NCBI GenBank assembly: GCA_029561455.1
Contig: JAKQIY010000041.1
Location: 248,001-312,000, forward strand
Reading direction: 5' to 3'
Length of the DNA: 64,000 nucleotides
From: a bacterium
GTDB taxonomy: Bacteria; Zhuqueibacterota; Zhuqueibacteria; Residuimicrobiales; Krinioviventaceae
The position numbers and the translations under genes are program-made. Positions within the stretch are counted from its first letter, which is position 1. Every line of letters begins with the position of its first letter. The notes below the pieces were generated by a model that saw only the letters and a list, made by a program, of their open reading frames with translations, did no database searches and was not told the origin of the DNA. Of this stretch, positions 18,424-26,750 are shown in pieces.

Positions 18424-20411
18424 TTTTTCGATTGCCCGAGTTTTTCCAAAATATGGGTGCGCTGGCCGTCCAGTTCCAGGGATTTTTTCCAGTTTTTTTC
18501 AGCATTAAGCTGGTCACCTTTTTTATAATAGATATCTCCCAGGTGTTCCAACACATCCGGGGAATCTTTATCTATAGCAAGCGATTTTTCAATATAGTGA
18601 ATAGCCTGATCATAATCGCCCAGTTTGTAATAGATCCAGCCCATGGTGTCCAGGTAGGGGCCGTTATCGGGTTCTGCCTGCAGCGCTATTTTGGAATGTT
18701 CCAGCGCTTTTTCCAGGTTAATCCCCCGCACCGAAAGGTGATAAGCGTAATTGTTGTTGATGACCGGGCTTTCTGGACTGAGGGATAATATCTTTAAATA
18801 GAGCGGTTCCGATTTGTCGAATTCCTTCAATTCATCAAAAGCGCCGGCCAGGGCTAAAATTGACTGAATATTGTCCGGTTCTTTTTCACTGGATTTTTCA
18901 AAATACTCTATAGCCTGGGCAAATTTTCTTTGCCGGCTGAGGATCGACCCGGCGTAGTAATTAAGGCCGGGGTCGTCGGGAAAGTCTTGCAGGGAGGTTT
19001 TAAAATTATCGAGGGCCAGATCGAGGCTATCCATTTGAATATAATTAATACCGCGTAAAATCCATAAATGAGTCAAATCCTGGCGCAGTTCCAGGGTTTT
19101 ATCAAAGCATTCAGCAGCTAATGGATGCTGGCCGGTTAGAAAATAATAACGGCCGAGGGTAATCGGCACCCGCCAGTCATCACTCTGGGTATCCATAAGC
19201 GGTTTGAAATAATCGATAGCTTCAAGAGAATCGCCCTGCGCCATCAGTATATTGGCAATTTCAATACGAGAACTGACATAGGTAGAATCATTATCTTGCA
19301 GAGGCAGGTACAAATCGACCGCTTTTTTCCATTCTTGTCGTTGTAAATAGAGGTTCTTCAATCCCTGGCGAACAGTTGAAAACATGCTGTTCTTTTGCAA
19401 CGCTTCAGTATAAAGCTGCTCGATTGCCAGGGTATCTTTTTTCATTTGCAACAGCGAAGCCAGGGCAAGGTACGAGTTCTCGCGCAGCGGGAAACTTTTT
19501 ATAGCGTTTTGAAAAACTGTAATAGCGCCGGTGGTATCGCCCTTTTCAAAATAGAAATTACCCAGTAAAAGTTGATTGGCCAGATTATCCGGGTTTTTTT
19601 GTAACAGTGAACTGAAATAATTGATCGCCTCATCCCACGATTGGTTTTTTTCATACCAGGTGCGTAACTCGGCGCGGATGTCCCCGAAATTATCATCATA
19701 TTCAAGAGCTTTTTTATACCATGATATCGCTTTTAACGTATCGCCTTTGGCTTTGGCTGTTGCAGCCAGCGCCAGGTATATTTCTTCCTCTTCCGGGTAT
19801 TGTTTGTATAGTCCCATATAGACTTGCTCAGCCTGCAGCAGAGCCCGGCTTTGCAGGAACAGGTAACCGATGCGCAGGCAAAAATCCGGGTCATCCAGGC
19901 CGTTTTGCAGCATGGACTGGTAGGAAGCGAGCGCTTGTTCATAGTTTTTTACAACAATTTGCAGCGAAGTAAGGTAATATAGATGTTCAAGATTACCGGG
20001 TTCAATTTTGACAATATTTTTATAAACCTGCATGGCCCGGTAATAATCATTTTGTTTTTCATAGCAGGCCGCCAGCAGGATCAGGGCATCGAGGTTTTCG
20101 GGGTCGAGGTTAAGTACTTTGTTGATGATCTTGATGCTGGTTTTTTCTTCTCCCAGGTAATAATAATTTTCCGCCATAGCCAGAAAAATACCGGGTGAAG
20201 ATGAATCAAATTCCGCCGCCTGGTGATATTTTAACAGCGCTTCTTTGTTCATGCCGACCAGGTTGGCGATTGTTCCATCGATTACCATATCCAGGGCTTC
20301 CTGGTTATAGGTTGCTTTCAGGGGTTTTTCTTTAACCAGGGCGTGGTTACTGCCGCAGCCGGTCAGCCATAATGCAGTAGTAAATAATATTATATAGAGA
20401 CAATTTTTCAT
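18420..20411 (-). CDS. Tetratricopeptide-repeat lipoprotein
   Basis: A 663-residue envelope protein built almost wholly of TPR units. The signal ends in lipobox WLTGC (Cys19). From residue 45 to the end there are about 16 consecutive 34-residue TPR-like helices-turn-helices, with clear examples such as AIEYFEKSSEKEPDNIQSILALA and LDTMGWIYYKLGDYDQAIHYIEKSL. Such scaffolds bind partner proteins. First gene of a coupled operon (4-bp overlap with DUF4292), so it may scaffold an envelope-glycan or lipid-transfer machine. The partner is unknown. Confidence 0.88.
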   Translation of the reverse strand: MKNCLYIILFTTALWLTGCGSNHALVKEKPLKATYNQEALDMVIDGTIANLVGMNKEALLKYHQAAEFDSSSPGIFLAMAENYYYLGEEKTSIKIINKVLNLDPENLDALILLAACYEKQNDYYRAMQVYKNIVKIEPGNLEHLYYLTSLQIVVKNYEQALASYQSMLQNGLDDPDFCLRIGYLFLQSRALLQAEQVYMGLYKQYPEEEEIYLALAATAKAKGDTLKAISWYKKALEYDDNFGDIRAELRTWYEKNQSWDEAINYFSSLLQKNPDNLANQLLLGNFYFEKGDTTGAITVFQNAIKSFPLRENSYLALASLLQMKKDTLAIEQLYTEALQKNSMFSTVRQGLKNLYLQRQEWKKAVDLYLPLQDNDSTYVSSRIEIANILMAQGDSLEAIDYFKPLMDTQSDDWRVPITLGRYYFLTGQHPLAAECFDKTLELRQDLTHLWILRGINYIQMDSLDLALDNFKTSLQDFPDDPGLNYYAGSILSRQRKFAQAIEYFEKSSEKEPDNIQSILALAGAFDELKEFDKSEPLYLKILSLSPESPVINNNYAYHLSVRGINLEKALEHSKIALQAEPDNGPYLDTMGWIYYKLGDYDQAIHYIEKSLAIDKDSPDVLEHLGDIYYKKGDQLNAEKNWKKSLELDGQRTHILEKLGQSKK

Positions 20412-20508
20412 AACTACCTGTTTGATTAAAATTTACAGAGGCTAATATATCGTTTTTTTCCTATAATCACAAGCAAAAAGTACCCGTCTGTTATGAAAAT
20501 GCTTGAAC

Positions 20509-20536
20509 TTGACTATATAAATCAATACTTTATAAT
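20509..20536 (+). promoter_or_regulatory. Sigma-70-like promoter for the FG-GAP-like lipoprotein gene
   Basis: TTGACT at 20509-20514 and a consensus TATAAT at 20531-20536, spaced 16 bases. Transcription would start near 20543, about 70 bases ahead of the ATG at 20612. A GGAGG ribosome site precedes that ATG. Confidence 0.5.
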
Positions 20537-20611
20537 TCCTGATCCATGAGCCGGATCACGCACATTATATCTTTATAACCGTAAAAAAGTTCCTGTAAAC
20601 ATGGAGGCTAT

Positions 20612-21283
20612 ATGAAAACTTTAAAATGGTTTATCCCGGCGCTGGCTATTATGACCCTGGTCGGTTGTATTATTTTTTTATCGCAACCCCTGTTGTCGGA
20701 ACCACAAGACGAAGAAACGACCGAGGTCGTTGAAGAAACCCCGGTTTATGATGATCTTGCAGTACTCTATTACTATGGCAATGGCGATACCCGCATCCAT
20801 ACCTGGATCAATACCGGCAGCAGCTCTTTTACCTATTCCGGTTCCAACGGCTGGTTTAGCACTAAAAAAGGCGGTTATGAAGGCAATAAACTGCTGCATA
20901 GTGTAGCCGGGGACTGGAACGGCGATGGTTATGCCGATCTGGCCGGATTCTATGATTATGGGCAAGGCATCACCCGCATTCATGTGTGGTTGAACGAGGG
21001 CGGTACGACTTTTGACTACCAGGATTCAAAAGGCTGGTGGGAAAGCACCCGCGGCTATGATGCTAAAAGCATTGTCTCGGCATCGGCTGGCGATTATAAC
21101 GGCGACGGCATGGATGATATTGCAGCTTTTTATGATTACGGCAATGGCGAAATCCGCATCCATGTATGGCTGAGTAATGGCGCAGACCGGTTCAAATATG
21201 AAGATTCGCGGGGCTGGTGGGCAACCAAAGGTTACCCGGCAACCGGCATTGTTAATTCATTTTCCGGAGATTTTGGAGATTAA
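20612..21283 (+). CDS. Lipoprotein with FG-GAP/VCBS-like calcium-binding repeats
   Basis: A 223-residue surface or periplasmic lipoprotein (lipobox TLVGC, Cys19). After an acidic linker it consists of three repeats of about 55 residues, each with a Y-G-G-x-T/E-R-I-H-x-W-hydrophobic strand, an S/G-x-G-W-W segment, and the loop GDWNGDGYADLAGFYDYG or GDYNGDGMDDIAAFYDYG. The DxNGDGxxD loops are calcium-binding loops of beta-propeller-type FG-GAP/VCBS repeats. The protein stops at SFSGDFGD, exactly where a further loop would begin, so the array is short and ends mid-pattern. Binding target unknown; the Trp-rich repeat hints at a carbohydrate or protein adhesion role. Confidence 0.7.
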   Translation: MKTLKWFIPALAIMTLVGCIIFLSQPLLSEPQDEETTEVVEETPVYDDLAVLYYYGNGDTRIHTWINTGSSSFTYSGSNGWFSTKKGGYEGNKLLHSVAGDWNGDGYADLAGFYDYGQGITRIHVWLNEGGTTFDYQDSKGWWESTRGYDAKSIVSASAGDYNGDGMDDIAAFYDYGNGEIRIHVWLSNGADRFKYEDSRGWWATKGYPATGIVNSFSGDFGD

Positions 21284-21380
21284 CCTGTACGAGCTGCCAG
21301 AATTTTTAAAATAATGATTTTATTTTAAAATTTACAGGTTGGAATATAAAGAACTTTAGTTTTAATAAAAAAGGTGATTT

Positions 21381-22208
21381 TTGGAAACTAACAACAACCA
21401 GCAATTCGAGCAATTCAGCCGCTGCAAAGCGATTGTGTGTGATCTGGACGGCACTTTATACCTTGATAATATTCCCTTTGCCGCCTCTTTTCCGTTTTTG
21501 GAAAAAATTATCCGGTCCGGGCGCAAACTGTTCTATTTTACTAATAACAGTTCCCGTTCCCGCGCTACTTATTTACAAAAACTGGCCAAGATCGGCTTTC
21601 CGGTGAAAGACGATTATATGATAACATCAACAGACTGTGCGGAAAGTTATTTACGCCGGCACAGCCTGTGCCCGGATATTTATCTGGTCGGCAATAGCGA
21701 TCTGAAACATGATTTTGAAGCGCGAAATTTTCATTGTCTTTCCGAAGAGGAGGCATTACAGGGGGCGCCGGCCGCGGTAGTATTGGGTTTTGATACGGAA
21801 TTGACCTATAAAAAGATCCAGACCTGTTATGATCTGATTCTACGTGGTATTCCCTACATTGCTACCCACGCCGACCTGTTATGCCCTGTGACCAAAGACA
21901 CGTTTAAACCTGATGTCGGTTCTTTTATATCCATGTTTGATACGGCAACCGGCGGAAAACGACCGGTAGTAGTAGGCAAACCGCATAAAGAAGCGGTGGA
22001 AGCGATCAGCGAAAAAGCCGGATGCCCGCCCCATGAGATAGCATTTATCGGCGATCGCTTGTATACGGATATTCGCATGGCGCAAAATTTTGATATGACC
22101 GGTGTGTTGGTGCTAAGCGGTGAAACCAGCCGGGAGATGCTGGCCCAGTCTCCCGACCGGCCCAAAATTGTGGTTGAAAGTGTGGCGGATTTAATTGCCT
22201 GGCTTTGA
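21381..22208 (+). CDS. HAD-superfamily class IIA phosphatase (NagD/PNP-ase-like)
   Basis: A 275-residue HAD hydrolase. Motif I VCDLDGTLYLD supplies the Asp nucleophile and general acid; motif II is in FYFTNNSSRS (the NNS form is typical of class IIA); the C2A cap lies between about residues 95 and 190; motif III/IV occurs as GKPHKE and IGDRLYTDI. Relatives dephosphorylate small sugar or nucleotide phosphates (NagD, phosphoglycolate or p-nitrophenyl phosphate phosphatases). The start is TTG at 21381 with AAGGTG upstream. The 3' end overlaps the convergent PgsA-like gene by 18 bases. Substrate unknown. Confidence 0.88.
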   Translation: METNNNQQFEQFSRCKAIVCDLDGTLYLDNIPFAASFPFLEKIIRSGRKLFYFTNNSSRSRATYLQKLAKIGFPVKDDYMITSTDCAESYLRRHSLCPDIYLVGNSDLKHDFEARNFHCLSEEEALQGAPAAVVLGFDTELTYKKIQTCYDLILRGIPYIATHADLLCPVTKDTFKPDVGSFISMFDTATGGKRPVVVGKPHKEAVEAISEKAGCPPHEIAFIGDRLYTDIRMAQNFDMTGVLVLSGETSREMLAQSPDRPKIVVESVADLIAWL

Positions 22209-22799
22209 TGGCTTTTTATTTTCAAAATTCATGGCATTGATAACAATGGCTTTGCCGTCTAACCAATAATCTACCGCAGACCACAACGTAATGAGCGACG
22301 CAATAAAAATAAGTTGTGTAGCCAGAGGAATATCAAGCCATATAGTAAAGGGCGTTGCTATCAGTCCCAATTTTTGAAAAAAGAGGATTACCAGCACACC
22401 CAGAATGCTGAGAGCTTGACCCCATGCCTTAATTTTTCCGCTTTTACGGGCAGCTACAACCACACCCTCTTTCATGGAGAAAACCCGGACTACCGAAACC
22501 AGTACATCACGATAAAAGAAAACCGCAATGATCCATACCGGCGCCAGACCGGAACTGAGAAAGCAAAGATAGATAGTAAACCGGGCAATGCTGTCGGCAA
22601 ACGGATCCATCAGTTTACCAAAATCACTGACCTGGTTGCTGCGCCGGGCTAAAGGCCCGTCGAGGAGATCGGTTATTTCAAAAACTCCAAACAGAAACAT
22701 ACATACAATTAAAGACCATACCGTATCGAGCCAGTAAAACAATAAAAAAAACGGTGAACCGGCTATACGAATCAAAGTTAATGTGTTTGGTTTCATCAT
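22191..22799 (-). CDS. CDP-alcohol phosphatidyltransferase family protein (PgsA-like)
   Basis: A 202-residue membrane enzyme of phospholipid synthesis. It contains the full catalytic signature as D-G-P-L-A-R, then G and two aspartates (TDLLDGPLARRSNQVSDFGKL followed by MDPFADS), i.e. DGxxAR-x8-Gx3Dx3D, with six or so hydrophobic helices around it. Length and motif fit phosphatidylglycerophosphate synthase (CDP-diacylglycerol plus glycerol-3-phosphate), but other CDP-alcohol transferases share the motif. It converges on, and overlaps by 18 bases, the HAD gene; if it is PgsA a PGP phosphatase is needed, and the HAD gene is a speculative candidate. Confidence 0.85.
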   Translation of the reverse strand: MMKPNTLTLIRIAGSPFFLLFYWLDTVWSLIVCMFLFGVFEITDLLDGPLARRSNQVSDFGKLMDPFADSIARFTIYLCFLSSGLAPVWIIAVFFYRDVLVSVVRVFSMKEGVVVAARKSGKIKAWGQALSILGVLVILFFQKLGLIATPFTIWLDIPLATQLIFIASLITLWSAVDYWLDGKAIVINAMNFENKKPSKPGN

Positions 22800-23188
22800 A
22801 GAATATCTTTATTTTTGTTGACAGATTGTCCGGTTTTTTAATGCTGCAATTGCCTGGAAAAACCCTGGCTTTACAGTAACCGGTTTTATCTAACTAAATT
22901 AACAAAAATAAAGGGAATCATCAAGCTATTTTAAAATTAATAGAATATAAATTAGGATATTATTTAAAAAAATGAAAACCGGGCGGTTTTTTTACGTATG
23001 AGTATGCCGTATGATCGTTGAAAATATATTTCTTCCGCAACCTGCACTGATACCATTAGCAAAGAATTAAAAGCCCCGGTTGTGAATAGAACCAGGGAAA
23101 AGGTGTATAACTGGAAAGACCCGATTGTTTAGCCCACTCGACAACGAATTTATTAATTAATTCTACCGGAAATAATAAAGGAGGCAAT
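22800..23188. other. Gene-free region upstream of the ABC exporter genes
   Basis: 389 bp between divergently placed PgsA-like and NatA-like genes. It contains a short AAAACC/GGTTTT hairpin followed by a T-run (22975-22993), a possible weak plus-strand terminator, and otherwise AT-rich DNA. No small gene or clear promoter was recognised. Confidence 0.4.
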
Positions 23189-24082
23189 GTGGCCATTTTA
23201 AAGCTGAAGCAAATCTCAAAAGCGTATGAAGAAGTTCATGCGGTGAAAGAGTTGTCCTTTTCTGTGGATAAGGGACAGATTTTCGGATTACTGGGCCCCA
23301 ATGGCGCCGGCAAAACCACGACGATTCGTATGATCATGGATATTATCAAGCCTGATAGCGGGACGATAGAAATTGCCGGCAAGCTAAATTCAGGGCAACA
23401 GCGCGACAAGATCGGCTATTTACCTGAGGAACGCGGCCTGTATAAGAAGATGAAAGTTATCGATACCATCACTTTTTTCGGTGAGATCAAGAGCAAACCG
23501 GCCAGGCAAACTCAAGCCGCAGCCGTGCAATGGCTGGAAAAGCTGGAATTACTGGAATGGCGCGATAAAAAAGTTGAGGAACTCTCCAAAGGAATGCAGC
23601 AAAAATTACAATTCATCTGTACAATCATCCATAACCCGGAACTGATCATTCTCGATGAACCGTTTTCCGGCCTCGACCCGGTCAATACCAATCTGCTCAA
23701 AGATGTCATGCTGGATTTAAAAAATACCGGAGCCACAATTATTTTTTCCACCCATTTGATGGAGCAGGTAGAAAAACTGTGCGAGAACATTTGTTTGATC
23801 AACAAAGGCGCCAGCATTTTGCAGGGTTCTCTCAAGGAAATTAAAAAAGGCTTTGGGTCAAACCGCATCCGTATGCAGTATGAAGGAGCGGCTGAATTTC
23901 TCAAAGATCAGTCCCTGGTTGCTCAATACGATGATTATGGTCAGTATGTTGAAATCAAACCGGCGGACAATGTATCGCCTCAGCAGCTTTTAAAATACGC
24001 TATCGACCGGGTAAATGTCCTCGAGTTCAAAGTATCCGAACCGTCTTTAAATGAAATTTTTATTAAAGCCGTTAAAAATTAA
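23189..24082 (+). CDS. ABC transporter ATP-binding protein (NatA-like)
   Basis: A 297-residue ABC ATPase with Walker A GPNGAGKTTT, Q-loop region GYLPEERGLYKKM, signature LSKGMQQ, Walker B LIILDEP followed by FSGLD, and the switch histidine in STHLMEQ. The final 80 residues form a DUF4162-type C-terminal domain (SEPSLNEIFIKAV) typical of NatA/CcmA-like exporters. The start is GTG at 23189 with GGAGG four bases ahead; an overlapping ATG at 23187 is out of frame. The permease gene begins 11 bases after the stop. Together they form an exporter; sodium efflux, as for Bacillus NatAB, is one possibility, but the substrate is not shown. Confidence 0.92.
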   Translation: MAILKLKQISKAYEEVHAVKELSFSVDKGQIFGLLGPNGAGKTTTIRMIMDIIKPDSGTIEIAGKLNSGQQRDKIGYLPEERGLYKKMKVIDTITFFGEIKSKPARQTQAAAVQWLEKLELLEWRDKKVEELSKGMQQKLQFICTIIHNPELIILDEPFSGLDPVNTNLLKDVMLDLKNTGATIIFSTHLMEQVEKLCENICLINKGASILQGSLKEIKKGFGSNRIRMQYEGAAEFLKDQSLVAQYDDYGQYVEIKPADNVSPQQLLKYAIDRVNVLEFKVSEPSLNEIFIKAVKN

Positions 24083-24093
24083 GGAGAGTGATT

Positions 24094-25377
24094 GTGAACA
24101 AGACTATTGCTTTAATAAAACGGGAGTACCTGCTGCAGGTAAAGTCCAAGGGCTTTATTATCGGCACCCTGTTATTGCCGTTGTTTATCCTGTTTGTTTC
24201 TTTTGTTCCCGCCTTTCTGGCAAACATGGAAGTAGAAAAGAAGGCCAATATCGCTGTTATTGATACGACCGGTAAAATCTATACACCCCTGTCCGTTGCT
24301 TTGCAGGAATCCCGCAAAGATAAACAGGGCAATTCATTATACAATGTTGAACAGGTAACCTGGAGCGGCGACAGCCTGGGTATAAAGAAAGAAGAGTTGA
24401 ATGCGCGGGTTCAAAACGGGGAGCTGTTTGCTTATATTGAAGTGACGGATAGCGTGTTCATAAAAAACAGTTTTGCGGTATATTCCAAAAATATTACAAA
24501 TTTTGATTTTTATTCACGGGTGGAAAGGTTAATGTCCGATGCAGTAAAAGCGATTCGCATGAATGAGAGCGGCCTGGACCCCGAGTTGGTGAATAAATTA
24601 TCCCAATGGGTCAAAGTGCAGACCTTCCAGGTGGATGAAAAGGGCGCTAGTGAAGCCAGCGGCATGGCTGCTTATGGACTGAGCTATGTCATGGTCTTTA
24701 TACTCTATTTTGCGCTTATTATGTATGGCGCCTATGTTATGCAAGGAGTGATTGAAGATAAAAGCAGCCGGGTAATGGAAGTGATCCTCTCTTCGGTCAA
24801 GCCGTATCAACTTATGGCTGGTAAAATTATCGGCATCGGCGCTACCGGCCTGACCCAGTTTTTCATCTGGATTCTTTCAACCGTGCTGGTTACCACGTTT
24901 GGTTTGGTCATAGCCCAGCAGTTTGCCCCGGGAATTTCCGAACTGGCCATTCCCTCGCTTTCTATCTGGACCTACCTGGCTTTTATCGCTTATTTCCTGC
25001 TCGGTTTCTTTTTATATGCCACCCTGTATGCCGGGCTGGGCAGCATGGTCAATTCCAGCAGCGAAGCGCAAAGTGTACAATGGCCGGTGATGATGCTTAT
25101 TGTAGTGGCTTTTTTGTTAATGTTTGCAATAATAAAAACCCCGGATAGTACCCTGGCGGTCGTTCTGTCGCTCATTCCGTTCTTTACGCCGCTGCTTATG
25201 TTTATGCGGATCATGCTTAATGCCGTGCCGTTATACCAGGTGATCCTCAGCATTATCATCACCCTGTTGACAATAGGCGCGTCCATTTGGGTCAGCGGCA
25301 AAATCTTCCGCGTCGGCATTTTAATGTATGGCAAACGCCCGACCTTACCGGAACTGTTGAAATGGATTAAATACTAG
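24094..25377 (+). CDS. ABC-2 type permease (NatB-like)
   Basis: The membrane partner of the preceding ATPase, about 427 residues. One N-terminal TM helix (GFIIGTLLLPLFILFVSFVPAF) is followed by a periplasmic domain of about 150 residues, then five further helices from about residue 200, including the ABC-2 region VIEDKSSRVMEVILSSVKPYQLMAGKIIG typical of NatB/YhaP proteins. I prefer GTG 24094 to GTG 24088 because GGAG sits only one base from the latter. A strong terminator follows 13 bp past the stop, closing a two-gene operon. Confidence 0.9.
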   Translation: MNKTIALIKREYLLQVKSKGFIIGTLLLPLFILFVSFVPAFLANMEVEKKANIAVIDTTGKIYTPLSVALQESRKDKQGNSLYNVEQVTWSGDSLGIKKEELNARVQNGELFAYIEVTDSVFIKNSFAVYSKNITNFDFYSRVERLMSDAVKAIRMNESGLDPELVNKLSQWVKVQTFQVDEKGASEASGMAAYGLSYVMVFILYFALIMYGAYVMQGVIEDKSSRVMEVILSSVKPYQLMAGKIIGIGATGLTQFFIWILSTVLVTTFGLVIAQQFAPGISELAIPSLSIWTYLAFIAYFLLGFFLYATLYAGLGSMVNSSSEAQSVQWPVMMLIVVAFLLMFAIIKTPDSTLAVVLSLIPFFTPLLMFMRIMLNAVPLYQVILSIIITLLTIGASIWVSGKIFRVGILMYGKRPTLPELLKWIKY

Positions 25378-25390
25378 TTTGTAACTTCAG

Positions 25391-25417
25391 GCCGTTTTAA
25401 CACCTGGTTAAAACGGC
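25391..25417 (+). terminator. Terminator of the NatAB-like operon
   Basis: An 11-bp perfect stem GCCGTTTTAAC/GTTAAAACGGC with a 5-base loop followed by TTTAAAATT, 13 bases after the permease stop codon. The inner A/T pairs also give a U-tract on the opposite strand. Confidence 0.75.
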
Positions 25418-25447
25418 TTTAAAATTACATATCGTTGTGGATTTTAT

Positions 25448-25957
25448 ATGAGTAAACATACCATGCAGCCGACTATCCGGCGATTGAGCGGGCGGAGTGA
25501 GGCCGAATATTGCGCCCGGTTAATGGCTGCTTCCGAACCCTGGATCACCCTGCGCCGCAATTATGAAGAAAGCTTGCAGCATGTTACCGATCCGGGCAAA
25601 GAAGTTTATTGCGCAGTAATCACTGATGAATTGGCAGGATTTATGATCTTGCAAATGCAGGGCGCTTTTACGGGTTATATTCAAACTATTTGTATAGCCC
25701 CGGAATGGCGGAGAAAAGGACTGGGCCGCCAGATGATAGCTTTTGCCGAACGGCGTATCTTTAAAGACAAACCTAATGTTTTTATGTGTGTTTCCTCGTT
25801 CAACCCTGATGCCCTGCGATTGTATAACCGGCTGGGATATGAAACTATCGGGGAATTAAAAGATTATATTGTTGCCGGTCATGCGGAAATTTTATTACGT
25901 AAAACCATTGCGCCCTTAAATAGTTTCAAACCTGATGCCGCTCAAACACCCACATAA
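25448..25957 (+). CDS. GNAT-family N-acetyltransferase (RimI-like)
   Basis: A 169-residue acetyltransferase using acetyl-CoA. The pyrophosphate-binding motif A is clear: IQTICIAPEWRRKGLGRQMI (R-x-x-G-x-G form), followed by the motif B region SSFNPDALRLYNRLGYETIG where the tyrosine often acts as general acid. The arrangement is closest in feel to RimI-type protein N-terminal acetyltransferases, but small GNATs are hard to assign. It lies 30 bp beyond the NatAB terminator and seems to have its own transcript. Substrate not determinable. Confidence 0.85.
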   Translation: MSKHTMQPTIRRLSGRSEAEYCARLMAASEPWITLRRNYEESLQHVTDPGKEVYCAVITDELAGFMILQMQGAFTGYIQTICIAPEWRRKGLGRQMIAFAERRIFKDKPNVFMCVSSFNPDALRLYNRLGYETIGELKDYIVAGHAEILLRKTIAPLNSFKPDAAQTPT

Positions 25958-26077
25958 ATTATTTAATAAACGACCGGTGCTAGCAGGAGAATAAAATTCA
26001 CCCGGTTTTGATGGCTTGTTTGCAAAACAAAGACTAACCGATTATTACATTGATTATCCTGTCCGGCGCAAAAATTT

Positions 26078-26638
26078 TTATAATATACCAGGTTTTTCAA
26101 TCCTTTTGAAATACTGAACAGCGATATAGGAAGCAATAACTGATTTGAGCAATTCACCGGGTACAAACAACAGCAAACCGGAAAACACTACCTTTTGCAA
26201 AGAAATCGCGGCGCCGGAAAAGCACTCAAGAGAGATAAACAACCAAAATGTGCCAATCACTAAAATTACTATGGCAGTCAGTACGTTTATCCATAAGAAA
26301 AAGTGTAATGATTTTTTCAGGTTAAACTGCCGGTTCAGGACGGCGGCCAGCCAGGCGGCTAACGGCAAACTCAGCAAATAACCAAAAGAGGGTTGCAGCA
26401 CATAAGCCAACCCGCCGCCAAGGGCAAAGACCGGCAACCCGGCCAGACCCAACAGCAGGTAAGCGGCCTGGCAGGTAAACGCATACCGCGGCGGCAGAAT
26501 AGCGCCCGCCAGGATAGTAAAGAACGTTTGCAGGGTGACCGGCACCGGCGGTAGCGGAATTTTTATAAACGCCCCGGCGGCCGTCAGGGCCGTGAATAAT
26601 CCGGCATAAATTATTTTTACGGTTTTATTTGCCAACAT
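26078..26638 (-). CDS. bioY: Biotin transporter BioY (ECF-type S component)
   Basis: A 186-residue membrane protein with six hydrophobic helices and hallmark BioY segments: AAGAFIKIPLPPVPVTLQTFFTILAG near the N-terminus, GLAGLPVFALGGGLAYVLQPSFGYLL in the middle. BioY binds biotin in the membrane and works alone or with an ECF EcfA/EcfT energy module, which is not seen nearby. No biotin synthesis genes are in the window, so uptake from the surroundings may be the main source. It diverges from the patatin gene 112 bp away. No BirA operator was recognised upstream. Confidence 0.92.
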   Translation of the reverse strand: MLANKTVKIIYAGLFTALTAAGAFIKIPLPPVPVTLQTFFTILAGAILPPRYAFTCQAAYLLLGLAGLPVFALGGGLAYVLQPSFGYLLSLPLAAWLAAVLNRQFNLKKSLHFFLWINVLTAIVILVIGTFWLFISLECFSGAAISLQKVVFSGLLLFVPGELLKSVIASYIAVQYFKRIEKPGIL

Positions 26639-26750
26639 AAACAGTTTGTCCGTTTTTAGAGTCTAAAGTAATAAAAGCAGTTAATTTAAACAAATCAATT
26701 TTGCGCTTGCTTTTTCAAGCGGAGCTATATATATTCGCACGGAACCAGTT

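Noticed and set aside
21381-22799. HAD phosphatase as the PGP phosphatase partner of the PgsA-like enzyme
   Set aside because: The genes converge rather than form an operon and class IIA HADs are not the usual PGP phosphatases; kept only as speculation.
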